Assembly: GCA_020747065.1 (NCBI GenBank)
Contig: JAGMVK010000004.1
Location: 1,364,001-1,428,000, forward strand
DNA from: Cadophora sp. MPI-SDFR-AT-0126
Lineage: Eukaryota > Ascomycota > Leotiomycetes > Helotiales > Ploettnerulaceae
DNA length: 64,000 nt
Reading direction: 5' to 3'
Part shown: one piece after another, positions 25,145 through 36,500 of the stretch
How the letters are laid out: each line of letters opens with the position of its first letter
Numbering within the stretch: the first letter of the stretch is position 1
The notes under the pieces: model-generated
Database searches by the model: none
The model's input: only the letters and a program-made list of their open reading frames with translations
Told to the model about the DNA's origin: nothing
Position numbers and translations under genes: made by a program

Positions 25145-25810
25145 ATGACAACCACCTGGACATCAATCCGCATCGCCCAAGTAGTTGGTCTAGGAGGAGC
25201 AGCTTGGCTCTCAGGTATTGTTCATCCTTACTTAATCTCCCTCATCCATCACCAAAACACAATTAACAAAGCACTTAACTAATCCATTCACTCCCCAGGC
25301 AACATCGCCTCCCTCTCCCTAATCACCATCCCCACCCTCCTAAACTCTCACACCCAGTCTCAGTCTCAAACCCCAAACAAGAACACAAGCCCCTCACCCC
25401 TAACACCACAAACCCTCGCCCACCAATGGCGCCAAACCTACGCCCTCGGCAAATCGCAAAACCCACCCATCTCCCTCGCCATCGCGTCCTCCTTCGCCTA
25501 CCTCGCTCTCAAATCCCGCACCGCAGCAGCTTCGCCTAAAAACCTAGCAATATTGTATAGCTTAGCAGCTGTATTAACCGTGAGTATCGCGCCATTTACA
25601 GCGCTGGTTATGAGTCGTACGAATGAGGAGTTGATTGAGATGAGTGAGGGGAGGGGCTTTAGTGATGGAAATGGGAATGGGAAGGAGAATGTGGAGAGGA
25701 ATGGGAAGGAGGTTAGGGGGCTGCTTGAGAGGTGGGGGAAGTTGAATGGAGTGAGGAGCGTCTTGCCGCTTTTGGGGGGAGTGGTTGGTGTTGTTGCGGT
25801 TTTGGCGTGA
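25145..25810 (+). CDS. DUF1772 (anthrone oxygenase-like) membrane protein
   Basis: The model is join(25145..25214,25299..25810), 193 residues, one GT-AG intron. The N-terminal helix is IRIAQVVGLGGAAWLSGNIAS, with the Gly/Ser turn usual for DUF1772. Three more hydrophobic helices follow: ISLAIASSFAYLAL, LYSLAAVLTVSIAPF and the C-terminal LPLLGGVVGVVAVLA. TALVMSRTNEEL is a conserved family block (TxxxMxxxNxxL). A Gly/Asn-rich linker follows it. Some members are anthrone oxygenases in polyketide clusters, but most have no known role. No polyketide synthase is nearby, so I infer only a small four-helix membrane protein. Confidence 0.75.
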
Positions 25811-25998
25811 GGGGTTTCGGTTTTGAAATTGGAGGGTGAGGATTATCTAGAAGTTTGGTAGCGGAAGGAGGAAAATGTTTGTTGTTTAGAAATTCGTTGC
25901 TAAGCGAGGGGAGAAGTGGAAGATATACACTTCAAAATGTTATTTCCAAAGGTCTCAATACTTAAAAAGAGCTATCCCCCGATTCAAAGTAGACAGCA

Positions 25999-27851
25999 CT
26001 ACGCCGCAACCGCTCTCCCACTCTCATCAAGCTCGCCCAACTCCTCGTCGTTCTCCTTCTCCCTCCGTGACCTCCCTCGCTTAGCAAGCCAGCTCCTCCA
26101 CGGCAGAACAACAGCCGCACCCCAGACCATGAAGACCAGGAGCGTCAATGGCAGCGTAACAACCCAGTAAAGCGAGAATCCAGTAATACCACTGTCCCAA
26201 CGATCCCATTTGATTACGGGCATTGCGAAGATAGCCTACCCAGAGATATGTCAGCGCTATGGTTGATGAACAAAGCTAAGATTGAGAGGGGACGGGGTAA
26301 AAGTACGGCGATAGATGTCCCAGGGAGGAAAACCATCGTTAGCATCGCAATGGTCTTCATAGCTGAACTGTCCCTCTTCGTCTCTAGAGCGATCTGCCGC
26401 ATCACCGCGCTGTCCTCCTTTGCTGCCTTGGCGATAGCGGCGGAGCTTTGGGCAAGTTCGATGTTTGTCTTCGAGTCTTTTTGGGCCATGAGCTGGTAGA
26501 TCTGTGTTCCTGAATCAGCTCTTGCTTTGAGACCATTCAAGTCTGCAACCCAAAGATCATGATGTGTATATACATATTGAAAGTCGTGCTTAAAAAATGA
26601 AAAACATTCGCATACCAGCTGTCGATATGTGTCGATGCGCTTCTCTATGCGTTCGCCTTGAAGGAGCAGTGTACCAATCGTACTCCGAAGGTAGTCTAAT
26701 TTCTCCAGCATCATAGATTGAGCGTCGAGGATGGAATCCTCTACACCACCATTCAAATGTGAAACTGAGATTGCTCTCCCCCAGCTTTCCAGAACCGTGA
26801 GAGAACCAGAAAGGCCCTTGAGTATGAAAATATTACCAGAACAACTTTCTGAAAAGTAGTTTAATGAGCTTGTATATTCGGGAAACTCAAGCGTCAACAG
26901 ATCTCGTGCTGTAAGTATGTTGTGGTCGATACCGTATGGATTTTGTCCAGTCATGTTCTGAATCCTGTCAAGCTCAAAATATAGTAATTGGAGGTTTCTC
27001 CAACATCCATTAATGTGTAGCTCGGTAATAGAGATCGGTAGGAGCATCGGATGCCTACAAATCTTGAGTTGAGTGTTTAGGGGTGCCATCAGTGACTCCA
27101 GATTATCGGACGTTACCGAAGATTCTAGCGTGACCAGGAACCCAGAAGTTATGTTGGTGGTTGGATCGTATTTTAAGGAAAGCTGGAAGTCGTGGAAAAA
27201 CCTACTTTTGAAATAAAGAATCGGGTCTGATTCCCAAGGAGTTAGTTTCTTGATGGCTTCAAGGTTTTTCTCTTCGCTTTCAAGAGTCTCGACTACATAC
27301 CTGGGCTGGCGTCAGATCGACATGGAGAAGAATACACAAGTGCTTGTGTACCCCTGGACAACATCAGGTCGATGAATAAGTCATGCAAGTCGAAATGCTG
27401 TTTGATCAGGCCGAAAGACTTGGTGTCTACGCAGATCATGGCGGCTCCTGTCGGAAGGAACCGAGCTTTTGCAACCCTAGAATCCTACGGCTTAGCTACA
27501 AGGACTCAGTATAAATACTGGGCACACGCGGACTACAAGCTGAAGTACTGACAGGAGCTTAAGCCCATAGATTGACTTCCGAGGTGAGGCTGCTACGAAT
27601 GGGCTTTCACTCTGTGTCGTGAGCATGATCAGCTTAGCACTGAGGATATTGCCATCAGAGATACGACACACCTCAGCAAGGTAATCTGGTAAGGATGCTT
27701 CATCAAGCCTCCTCTCTTTCATTTCAACCTCGCCATTGTCCGGATGTCGAAAGAAATCATAAGCTATACATTCCGTAGCGTCAGAAAAGTGGTAGCCCCA
27801 ATTACTTGGCAAAGGGGCATATAAGGACGCTTCAGTGTGAGGCGTCGCCAT
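25999..27851 (-). CDS. CorA-like membrane protein (fungal divergent family)
   Basis: The model is complement(join(25999..26235,26307..27292,27352..27476,27553..27851)), 548 residues. A soluble N-terminal half leads to a long helical region (about residues 330-450), then two membrane helices near the C-terminus: TIAMLTMVFLPGTSIAAIFAM and the LYWVVTLPLTLLVFMVW helix. This layout is the CorA Mg2+ channel fold, and fungi hold many such divergent copies. The canonical G-M-N pore motif after helix 1 reads A-M-P, so Mg2+ transport is doubtful. The exon 2/3 junction (27293-27351) was chosen because it alone gave a typical-length intron and an open frame; it is the least certain splice. A basic tail (SRREKEND) ends the protein. 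Confidence 0.72.
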
Positions 27852-28814
27852 AGTCGCGATCTACCGTCTGTTCGATTTTGAGGCAATTACGTAGAGGTGA
27901 TGTTGAAGGACGGAAATTGGAAAAGCCTTGCGAGTGCTGCGAAGGTATTTGAATCACGACGACCCTCAGCCGCAGTTAGCCCTCTGTTGACAGGAAAAGA
28001 AACGTTTATGCAATTGCTTTAACAGTCCTATAAAATATGTGATAGAGCGCCACAAGTGGTTGTCACACGAGGCATGCGCCCGATTTGGCAGGGCCCCGAA
28101 CCTTGAGTGTGCCTCGCTTCAGGCACCCAAGGACAACATCCACTTGTGACATCTTGTAAGGCTGCAAAAGAGGCGACCCTGAAAGTGTGCCAAAAATATC
28201 AACATGGCTGCTTGATGCTATAAACAAACCAAGCACTCGGAAACTTTCCGGGAACAACTCAACGACTTACCAACAACTAGGCCTCCCGTCCTCTGCGATC
28301 TCGACCTAAATTATCAAGTGATAGTCCCATACTTTTCCACAAGCTTCAAGAAAGGTAAATTGACAACTCCTGATGCCTCGCCCTGGGTCTTCAATGAAAC
28401 TCCTGTGAGGCTCATCAATCAATCAAGCAAAGTTCGTGCTCAGCGACCACAAGCGCCAGCTGAAGGCCTCCAAGAAGACACCAACTCGTCTCGCAAGGCC
28501 GGCGAATCTCGTCAAGCAAACCTTCCCAAAGACAAAGACAAACGAACTTTCTATCCCAACAGTTCATCTAATTAAAAACCACCAATCCAAAACTCCTTAA
28601 AAAAAAGTATGGCATTTATTGAAAATGTCAGCTCGCGCACGTACTTTTTTTTCGCCAGAAATTTTATCTTTTCGTCGAAGTACGAAAAGCTACAAAAGAG
28701 CTGGAAGCTCGCGTTGAGTTACCAATCAGGAAATTCGTCGGCCTCTGTACCAAACTACACACATCTCTCAGAACAAACAGAACAACCTTTCTTCTAGACA
28801 GCTCTAAAGAATAC

Positions 28815-29625
28815 ATACCACAAAACCCAGTTCTTTCCAGCAGAACCCAAACTCAAAACAATACATTACAAATCTCCCGACATAAACTCTTTTCTTCTTT
28901 AGAAACTCCAGCAAATTCATAACAAACCCCAGCCAGCTCTATCCGTCAGATCCCAACTCGTACCTACATACAACTTTCCCAGCACGCAGATAGATTTCTT
29001 CTCCTTCCTCAAAACTCTACCATACATACAACAAAACTCTACGCTTTCCACCAGCCTCCCCCAATTTATCCAATATAATACACCATACCACACCACAGCC
29101 CTCCCAACCCAACCTTTCCTTTCCTTCCTCCTTTTCAAAACCTCATTATCCAAACAAATATCGCAACCCAGCTCTTTCTGTTAGATCAGAGCCCCCCTCC
29201 TCCCAACTTATGCACTACTACACTACACTACATACAAATATCTCACTGCACTCAGTGCTCTTCTGTTGAGTATTCAGCAAATAGATAACATGACAAAAAC
29301 CAGGTCCCTCCATCAGACCACAATTTATCCACTACACCACACCACACCACACCACACCACACCATCGTCCCAACCCTGCCCTCCATTCCTCAAAAGTCCA
29401 GCAAATAAACATCACAAAACCCACCAATTCCTTTCCACCAGACTCCACACTTCTCCCTCCTCTCCCCTCTCCCTTCAAACTTGTAAGTTACACTACACCA
29501 CAACCCTCCCAACCCTCCCATTTCTTCTAACCCAACCCATCCCTCCCTCTCCTCCTTCAAACCTCATCATCCGCCCATCCAAACAACCAAAACCCAGCTC
29601 TTTCCATCAGACCCTTTCGCTCTCT
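28815..29625 (+). repeat. Diverged interspersed repeat units
   Basis: A motif of the form AACCCAGCTCTTTC followed by CATCAGACC recurs with changes near 28821, 28924, 29166, 29302, 29418 and 29589. Two of these copies (near 29140-29190 and 29555-29615) share a longer upstream context (AACCTCATTATCC versus AACCTCATCATCC), which suggests duplication of a larger unit followed by divergence. Confidence 0.5.
29334..29363 (+). repeat. ACACC pentanucleotide microsatellite
   Basis: Six perfect head-to-tail ACACC units, embedded in the C/A-rich diverged repeat region. Confidence 0.95.
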
Positions 29626-30418
29626 CTTCCCCTTTTGTGATAATACAATTAGTATATATATTATAGTGTGAGGTTGAAGTTCAGCGAATTTCCAGCTAGT
29701 TGCGACATCTTCACGGATATGAACTGGATCCGCCTCGTTGATCAGTTTTCGCACTTTTTGATGACATTCATGATTTGACTCCGGGTTTCCGGCCTGGTGC
29801 AGCGTCCTCACACTATCAATTGTTTCGACTTTCTCATCTGTCTCACTGACCGTTGGGCGCTCGCTGGAACAATCGAACGAAGTCGCTCTTACCGGCGTAG
29901 AAGCGGCGATGACAATTCCTCAACTAGTTCACATACAAGTCACGCAAGTTATTATTGAAGAGCGAGTCATGGGTATTCAGGCCTTGGGCCAATTCATTCA
30001 TATTGACGAAGTCATCAATGCGACGTTTCCTCGCGCAGTCTCCTCCGGACGCCCGTCCAGACCAGGAGCCATATCCCATAAACTCCGAAAAATACAAGTG
30101 TCCCAAAGCAAATCCATCCGTGCGCCCAAAGTTCAACCTCCCAACCATGAACACCAAAGTTACCCCGCTCGTAAACAAGCTGCTAGACTGTCTCGCAAGA
30201 CTATCAAAAGGTATGCAATGGTAAGAAGGGATCAGATTGAAACCCGCCGATGTCGATTATGAAGACCGCGTAGATGAGCGAAACCCTGCCGTAAACAGCA
30301 TGCTAGACCGTCTCGAGAGACTATCAAAAGTAACATATGCCCAAATGTGGAAGTCGTAATCGAAGATGTTGATCGAAGAGTGAGGGTGCGAAGAGGGAGA
30401 GAAGTAGTCTTGGGTTGT

Positions 30419-31046
30419 TTAACCTCCGAAACCGTAAAGGGTGCGGCCTTGTCTCTTGAGCGCGTAGACGACATCGAGGGAAGTAACAGTCTTGCGCTTG
30501 GCGTGTTCTGTGTAGGTGCTGGAAAAAGTTAGTACGTTGAGATACTGATAGAGGTAGAAGAACCTACACTGCATCACGGATGACACCCTCGAGGAAGGTC
30601 TTGAGAACACCACGAGTCTCTTCGTAGATCACTGCAACGCGTTAGATATATACCAAATAGAAGATGACGAGGATACTCACTGGCTGAAATACGCTTGACA
30701 CCACCACGACGAGCGAGACGTCTGATAGCAGGCTTTGTGATACCCTGGATGTTGTCACGAAGAATCTTGCGGTGACGCTTGGCTCCACCCTTGCCGAGAC
30801 CCTTTCCGCCCTTTCCGCCTGTGAGAATGTCAGTAAATGTTCATAATAAAAATGAAGTCGACGCGATGATGCACGAGGTAGGTGGTGTGGTAATGGGAAG
30901 TGTTGATGTTGAAGTCGAAGTTCATTGGTCGAAGGCAACGCGATGAGGTTACAACACCATCACCAAATTGCGACCGTGAGAACAGCGACGACAGCCTCAA
31001 AAGGCGAAAAGCGCGTGCAGGAGCAGGGATACTTACGTCCAGTCAT
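30419..31046 (-). CDS. Histone H4
   Basis: The model is complement(join(30419..30518,30568..30631,30681..30818,31037..31046)), 103 residues including the initial Met. This is the core nucleosome histone that pairs with H3. The protein is textbook H4: [15 protein letters not shown] tail, [20 protein letters not shown], then [17 protein letters not shown] and a YGFGG end. Three introns interrupt it; the first exon is only 10 bases (M-T-G plus one base). No H3 gene lies beside it, whereas fungi often have a divergent H3-H4 pair, so this is probably the second, solitary H4 locus. Confidence 0.97.
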
Positions 31047-33519
31047 GATGAAGTTGTTTGAGAAGGATGTAGAAGTTGTTTGGTGATGAAATAACGCGTC
31101 TTTTGACGGTGTTGCGTGTTGTGCTGATGGAAATGTGGTGGAGACGATATTTGGAGATGGTATGAAAGAGAAGAAGATGGGAAATCGGGGGGAAGGGCTG
31201 GTTTTATCAGGCGGGGCGGTTTGAGCGGTTTAGGCGGTGATTGCGGGAGGGTGCAGTGATTGATTTGGAAAAAGTGGGCGCTAGTCCTGTTTTGAAAAGT
31301 CAAGAACGAAGGTCTTGAAACAGGGGTGCGAAAGGACGTTGAAAGTTGAGCTTACTTTTGCTGCAGACTGCCAGTGAGAGTTTGGGTGCAGCGTCTCTGA
31401 TTGGCCGATCACTTTCCCAGGTCGTAAGCGAGTCTTAGCGGCTAGAACATCAAAACAACATAATCGCGACCATCTCCTTTACACCCTTTTGGGAAATTTT
31501 GAAAATACCCCGAATCTTCTATTCTTTTCGATATAGTGTGGCTGATGATTGTTTGTGAGGATTTACGATCAATGCATTAGGGTGCATCTGTTTGGTTGCA
31601 GCAAATACTGACTTTTATAGTTCGCCGACGCGATTTCGAACCTTTCTGGCTAAGACGCACGCGGCTCTTTACTACTACAAGTCAACAGGCACAAATGAAC
31701 ACGAAGGAGATACGTTATAGATTTGAAGCTTGGAACATGAGTCACTTCATCTCCCACCTCTTCCTGGTTTTTGATTTGGGCGTCTTTAGGCTGCCCGATT
31801 CCGACGCGTCGACGTTCTAGACACCACGAATCCCTCAAACTTCGACTCGACAGGCACATGTGAGCACGAAGGATATATATCGAGCAGCCAAGGCACTGGG
31901 GAATTGATTCACAGGATCTTCCGCCAGACTGGCCTTGTACTTGACTCTCTCGAATCTACCAAAATTCGACGCGTCCGTGGTGTCCGAAACACGGCATATC
32001 CTTTCGGTTTTGGCTGTGCTCAATCTCCATCCACGAAATACCTTTTCCTATTGATTCATGCTTTCGATCCTCTCATCTCGAGATCCTCTCACTGGCATAG
32101 CTGTCCGGAAATACAAGTTTGGGACGCGACGCGGTCGTGGTAGCTGGCTTCCATACCCACCAGTACTCCCAGCATTCCGTGTCCCAGGGGCCACGAGCTG
32201 TGGAGGCTACCCTTACACAATAATGTCTTTTGCGCGATCATTGTCTCATTGTCTGGGTCAATTCAGGGCCAATATCCTTTTGAACCATACCTGCTAGTGC
32301 AGGTGCAGCTGGTGTTGGTCACCGCGTATTCTCTCCACATTGCTTAATGTCTTTGACATTCTACCTCTGTATCTGCCAAAACCATGCCCGGCTGGCAATA
32401 CTCTGCCGTTAGAGGGAGAACCTGAGATTTATCACCATATTTGGATGAGTGTATGCGCTTTTCCTGTATTTGGCAGAGGAAAAGACTGCTTTAGCCACAC
32501 GCCAAATGGGTTTGATTGCAGTGTCACGTGAGCATGGAAGTATGATATGAAGTGAAGTATTATCTTGCCATACTCAAGAGAAACGACCAGGGAAGCAGCC
32601 AATTGATTTTGAACCATCTATATTTTACATCTGCGAGATATATCCCACGCGGCCTTTCCCACCTCAAGAAGTGCTACCCGTATCCATCGCCCCAGGCCTG
32701 AAAATCCATCATGCTTGCTATCTTGCTTCCCTCTACCCAGGTCGTACTATTCCCAAAATTAAGTTAAATATACCCTTTCCTCTCCCCTTCTCATTCCTAT
32801 CTCCCATTCCCTTCCCATCTCACATCTCCAATCACATCCCCAATCCTATCCCTTGCACCATCACATGCATCTCACATGACCACCACCCCTGATCCAAACC
32901 CCTGTCCCACAAAAGTTTTGTTGCACATCGCATCAACAACCCAGTCCGGACTTCCACCAACAGCGACGCAAACATGGCAAAGGACAATGCAACCTGGTCG
33001 GTTGAGTCCACTGCTGATTCGTACCTGGTGGGCGAGGGTGGGCTGAAGGCACCTGGTAGGAAAGCTGGGTGAGGTGGGGATGATGGGGCGGTGCGGGATT
33101 GGGTTGGGCTCGATTGCGTGGACTTGAGTAGGAAGATTAGATGAGGATACTAGCGCCTTCACGATTGGTAGTAGACTTTGTTGATATATTTCTTATCAAT
33201 TTGTCTACATTTGTCAATGTATTTAGTTTTGTTTATTTCCGCCTCTGATGTTACTCGTAGCACGATATCGTTTCAGTCTCGATCGTCTATTTCCTTCCAT
33301 CCTCTTGCTTTTCATCTCGCCACTACAGTCTTTCAATGAGGATGCGTTGTCCTACGCGGATGAGGGCTTCCTAACAGATCTCACGCTTTGCTCTCACGCC
33401 TCACAGAAGGGGAACGTGTTCATTCATTCTCATAATTCAAGTTTAAACGTATCCAGAAATTTTTCCAGTCCGCTGATTAAGGTGCCAAATCAGTCGGCAT
33501 ATTATCTTTCTCTGTCCAG
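31047..33519. other. Gene-poor region upstream of histone H4
   Basis: No gene supported over 2.5 kb. Two related segments occur near 31680-31715 and 31847-31882 (both contain CAACAGGCACA or CGACAGGCACA followed by GAACACGAAGG or GAGCACGAAGG). The part nearest 31047 is the H4 promoter; the rest holds only short open frames without domains. Confidence 0.5.
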
Positions 33520-36500
33520 CTATGCAGGCGTCATAACAACAATCCGACTTCCAACATCCAAAACATCTCCAACCTTAACGAACAGTTTCGCAATCTTCCC
33601 AGTAATAGGCGCACAGATCCGGATTTCCATTTTCATGGCTTCGATACATATCTGTATCTCAAGTCAGCAAATCCCGTTCAAATCTCCAAAAGCTGGACGA
33701 CGAGAATAAGCAATACATACCAACTCCTTCCCCATCTCCAGCATCTCCCCCTCGCTCACCTCACACCTCCAGCATCTCCCAGCAACCTCCGACTTTACCT
33801 CCCTACCACCAATCACCTCCTCCCTTTCAATACCATCCCCTCTCCCCATCCCGGGGTCAGGAACATAACTCCTACTCAACTCCTCCAAGACCCCCATCTC
33901 CCTCACAGCCCTCATCCTCCTCTCCACCATCGCGCTCCTCTCCCCCTCCACCCTCCCCACCAACTCCTCATACGCATGCGAATCCAACCTCCCCTCCTCA
34001 ACCCTCACCAGCTCATCTCCCATCCCCGTTTCCCTCGCCTCATCCAGCACCTTCTCCTCCACCTCAAAAAACCTAATCTGGTCGAAAATCTCAAACAGCC
34101 ACGCCTCTTCCCTCCCTTTCCCAACATCTCGATATCTATTCCAGATCGGAACCGTCCTCCCAACAAGCTGATACCCTCCCGGCGAATCCATCCCATAAAT
34201 ACACAAATACTGTCCGCCAATCCCCACCGTTCCCTCAGGCGTGAAACTCCTCGGCGGCGAGTACTTCGTGCCGAACAATCTATGTCGCGGATCTAGCGGC
34301 ACCGCACACGGCGCCCCGAAAAACACGTCGCCTAATCCCAGCACCAGGAACGTGGCTGAGAGTATGGTGTCTGGTATGTCGGTGCGGGAAGGCAAGCCGT
34401 TGATTTTCTGGAGGAAGTCGATGTTGTTGGGGAGGTACGGGGCGGAAGGTCGGATGGTGCGTGAGTACCGGGTTACGGCTGCAAGGGTGGATGTGTGTTC
34501 GAATACGATGGGGAGGTGTAGCGTGCGGCTTGGAACGCTTTTTGGGAGGTCTGCGCCGAGGGAGAGGTCGAGGGCTGTGAGAAGAGTGATGATTTTCTCT
34601 TGGGGAACGGAGGGCGTGTATGACACGTGGAGGGAGCGGACGCCTGGACTGAGCTCGAGGATTTCGGGGGAGGGTGTGAGGGAGAGTTGCCTGATCAGTG
34701 AGTGAATGTGGAAGCTTGTTCGGAGGTCGAAGGTATCGTCGCCGAATTCAAGGAGGAGTGCTGAATCGCCTGCTTGGCGGCATATGATCTTGCGGTTGAA
34801 ATTTTCGATGCGGCCGACGACTGGGTCGACAATTGTTGCGGGGAGATTGGAAGAAGGGAGATCAGTGAGAGTGGATGTTGAGTGCTGGAGCTCTTTGCCC
34901 AGATTTATGGCTTGTGAGGATGTGATGGGACAGAGCATTACTTCGTCGCCGGGTGTCATCTGTCCGATCTTCCACATCTCGGATGTGATGACGGTAGCGA
35001 AGACGATGAAGCCACCAAGACTTGGTCCGTCACAAGTCAGGATCACGGCCTCATCGCCAGTAAAACTGATAGATCCGATAGAATACGGACTATCGTGGAT
35101 GTTAGATGGATGCAACCCAGCTTCTCCTCCATCCCTTCGAGCCCATGTTGGCTTGGGTCCGACAAGTCTCACTCCGATCCTGTTGCTGTTGTAGTGCACT
35201 TTCCATGGCTTGGAGAAGAGTGATTCGAAGTCTTCCTTGGCGAAGAAATCTGGGTAGGCGTGTGGACCGGCCATGACTCTCAAAATCCATGGTTTGCTTT
35301 GGATCAGCGGCTGTAGAGGCTTGCCGAGACTTTCTGTACCCATTTGCTCTTGGATCCCACAGATGGGTAGAATATCATCTTTCCGTAGCTCACGACCACT
35401 CAAGCCACCCAAATGACCTAATGCAAACGTCGCACGGCTGTTGAACACTTTGGGTGCTTGGATTCCACCTTTGACAGCAAGATATGTCCTCAATCCCGAA
35501 TCAGGTGCCGCGAAAGCAAGGGTTTGACCCCGTTCAACGCTGATCGCCGTCGAGAGAGGAATAGAGACGCCATCAAGCTTGTGCTCAGCAGGTGGTCCAA
35601 CAACGGCAATCGTAGTACGGCATAGGAAACGCAAAGTCGGCCCTGTAGATGTACATTCTAATCCCGCATCTTCGGGGTCATTCTCTAGTAGCTTGTTCGC
35701 GATCCGAAACGAGTAGTTGTCCATAGGTCCTGATGGCGGTATACCGATCTTCCAAAACCCAACTCTGCCTGGAAAATCTTGAATGGTGGTGAGTGATCCA
35801 GGATCGATCACTTGTATCGCAGCTGGATGGAACTCGAATGTGTCCAAAGTCGTAGTGGAGTATTTTGCCTCCACGAACATATTGCTCTTCACGATGTGTC
35901 GAAGATACTCAATATTGGTATCCACTCCCCAGATCTGAGTAGCATCAAGCGCGGCAGCTAATTTTTTGACAGCATCTGGACGATCCGTGCCAGTGACGAT
36001 GATTTTTGCGAGGAGAGGGTCGAAAGATGGGGAAACTTTCGTTCCGGCTTCGATCCATGTATCAACCCTCGCGTCAGCTGGGAAAGAGACGTGCGATATT
36101 TGGCCGATTGACGGCTTGAAGTCCCTTAGAGGATTCTCCGCATAAATGCGCACTTCAAGAGCATGACCCGACAAAATGAGCGCATCTTCGGGTGCTGCTG
36201 AGAACAATTGAGAAGGGCTCTTTGAGGCAACATTGATCATTTCCTCTACCAGATCGTATCCCGATACGGCTTCAGTGACAGGATGCTCAACTTGTAAGCG
36301 TGTATTGACCTCCAAGAAGAAATACCGTTCTGTTTTCGCATCATAGATAAATTCCACCGTTCCAACATTCCGGTACTTGACATTCTTCGCCAAATTGACA
36401 GCAGCCTCGCACATCTGCTGATAAACATCATCGGGTATGTTCAAAGGCGGCGACTCCTCAATTACTTTTTGATGCCTTCTTTGAAGCGAGCAGTCTCTTG

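Larger units (their letters stand above)
27852..30418. other. Gene-poor, repeat-bearing region
   Basis: No complete gene is supported over 2.5 kb. The stretch 28800-29640 is C/A-rich on the + strand and holds several diverged copies of a short unit, plus an ACACC microsatellite. On the - strand, 29557-29900 stays open for about 110 codons with coding-like composition but has no start and a hydrophobic, repeat-derived end. On the + strand, a short segment near 30172-30201 recurs near 30293-30322. These look like decayed coding sequence. Confidence 0.5.

Noticed and set aside
29909..30262. A 117-codon plus-strand frame upstream of histone H4
   Set aside because: Three overlapping frames are open here on both strands, none with a recognisable domain; I treat the area as decayed sequence.
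31615..31650. A GGTTCGAAATC box-B-like match on the minus strand, as in a tRNA gene
   Set aside because: No matching T-stem, acceptor stem or A box at the right distance could be formed.
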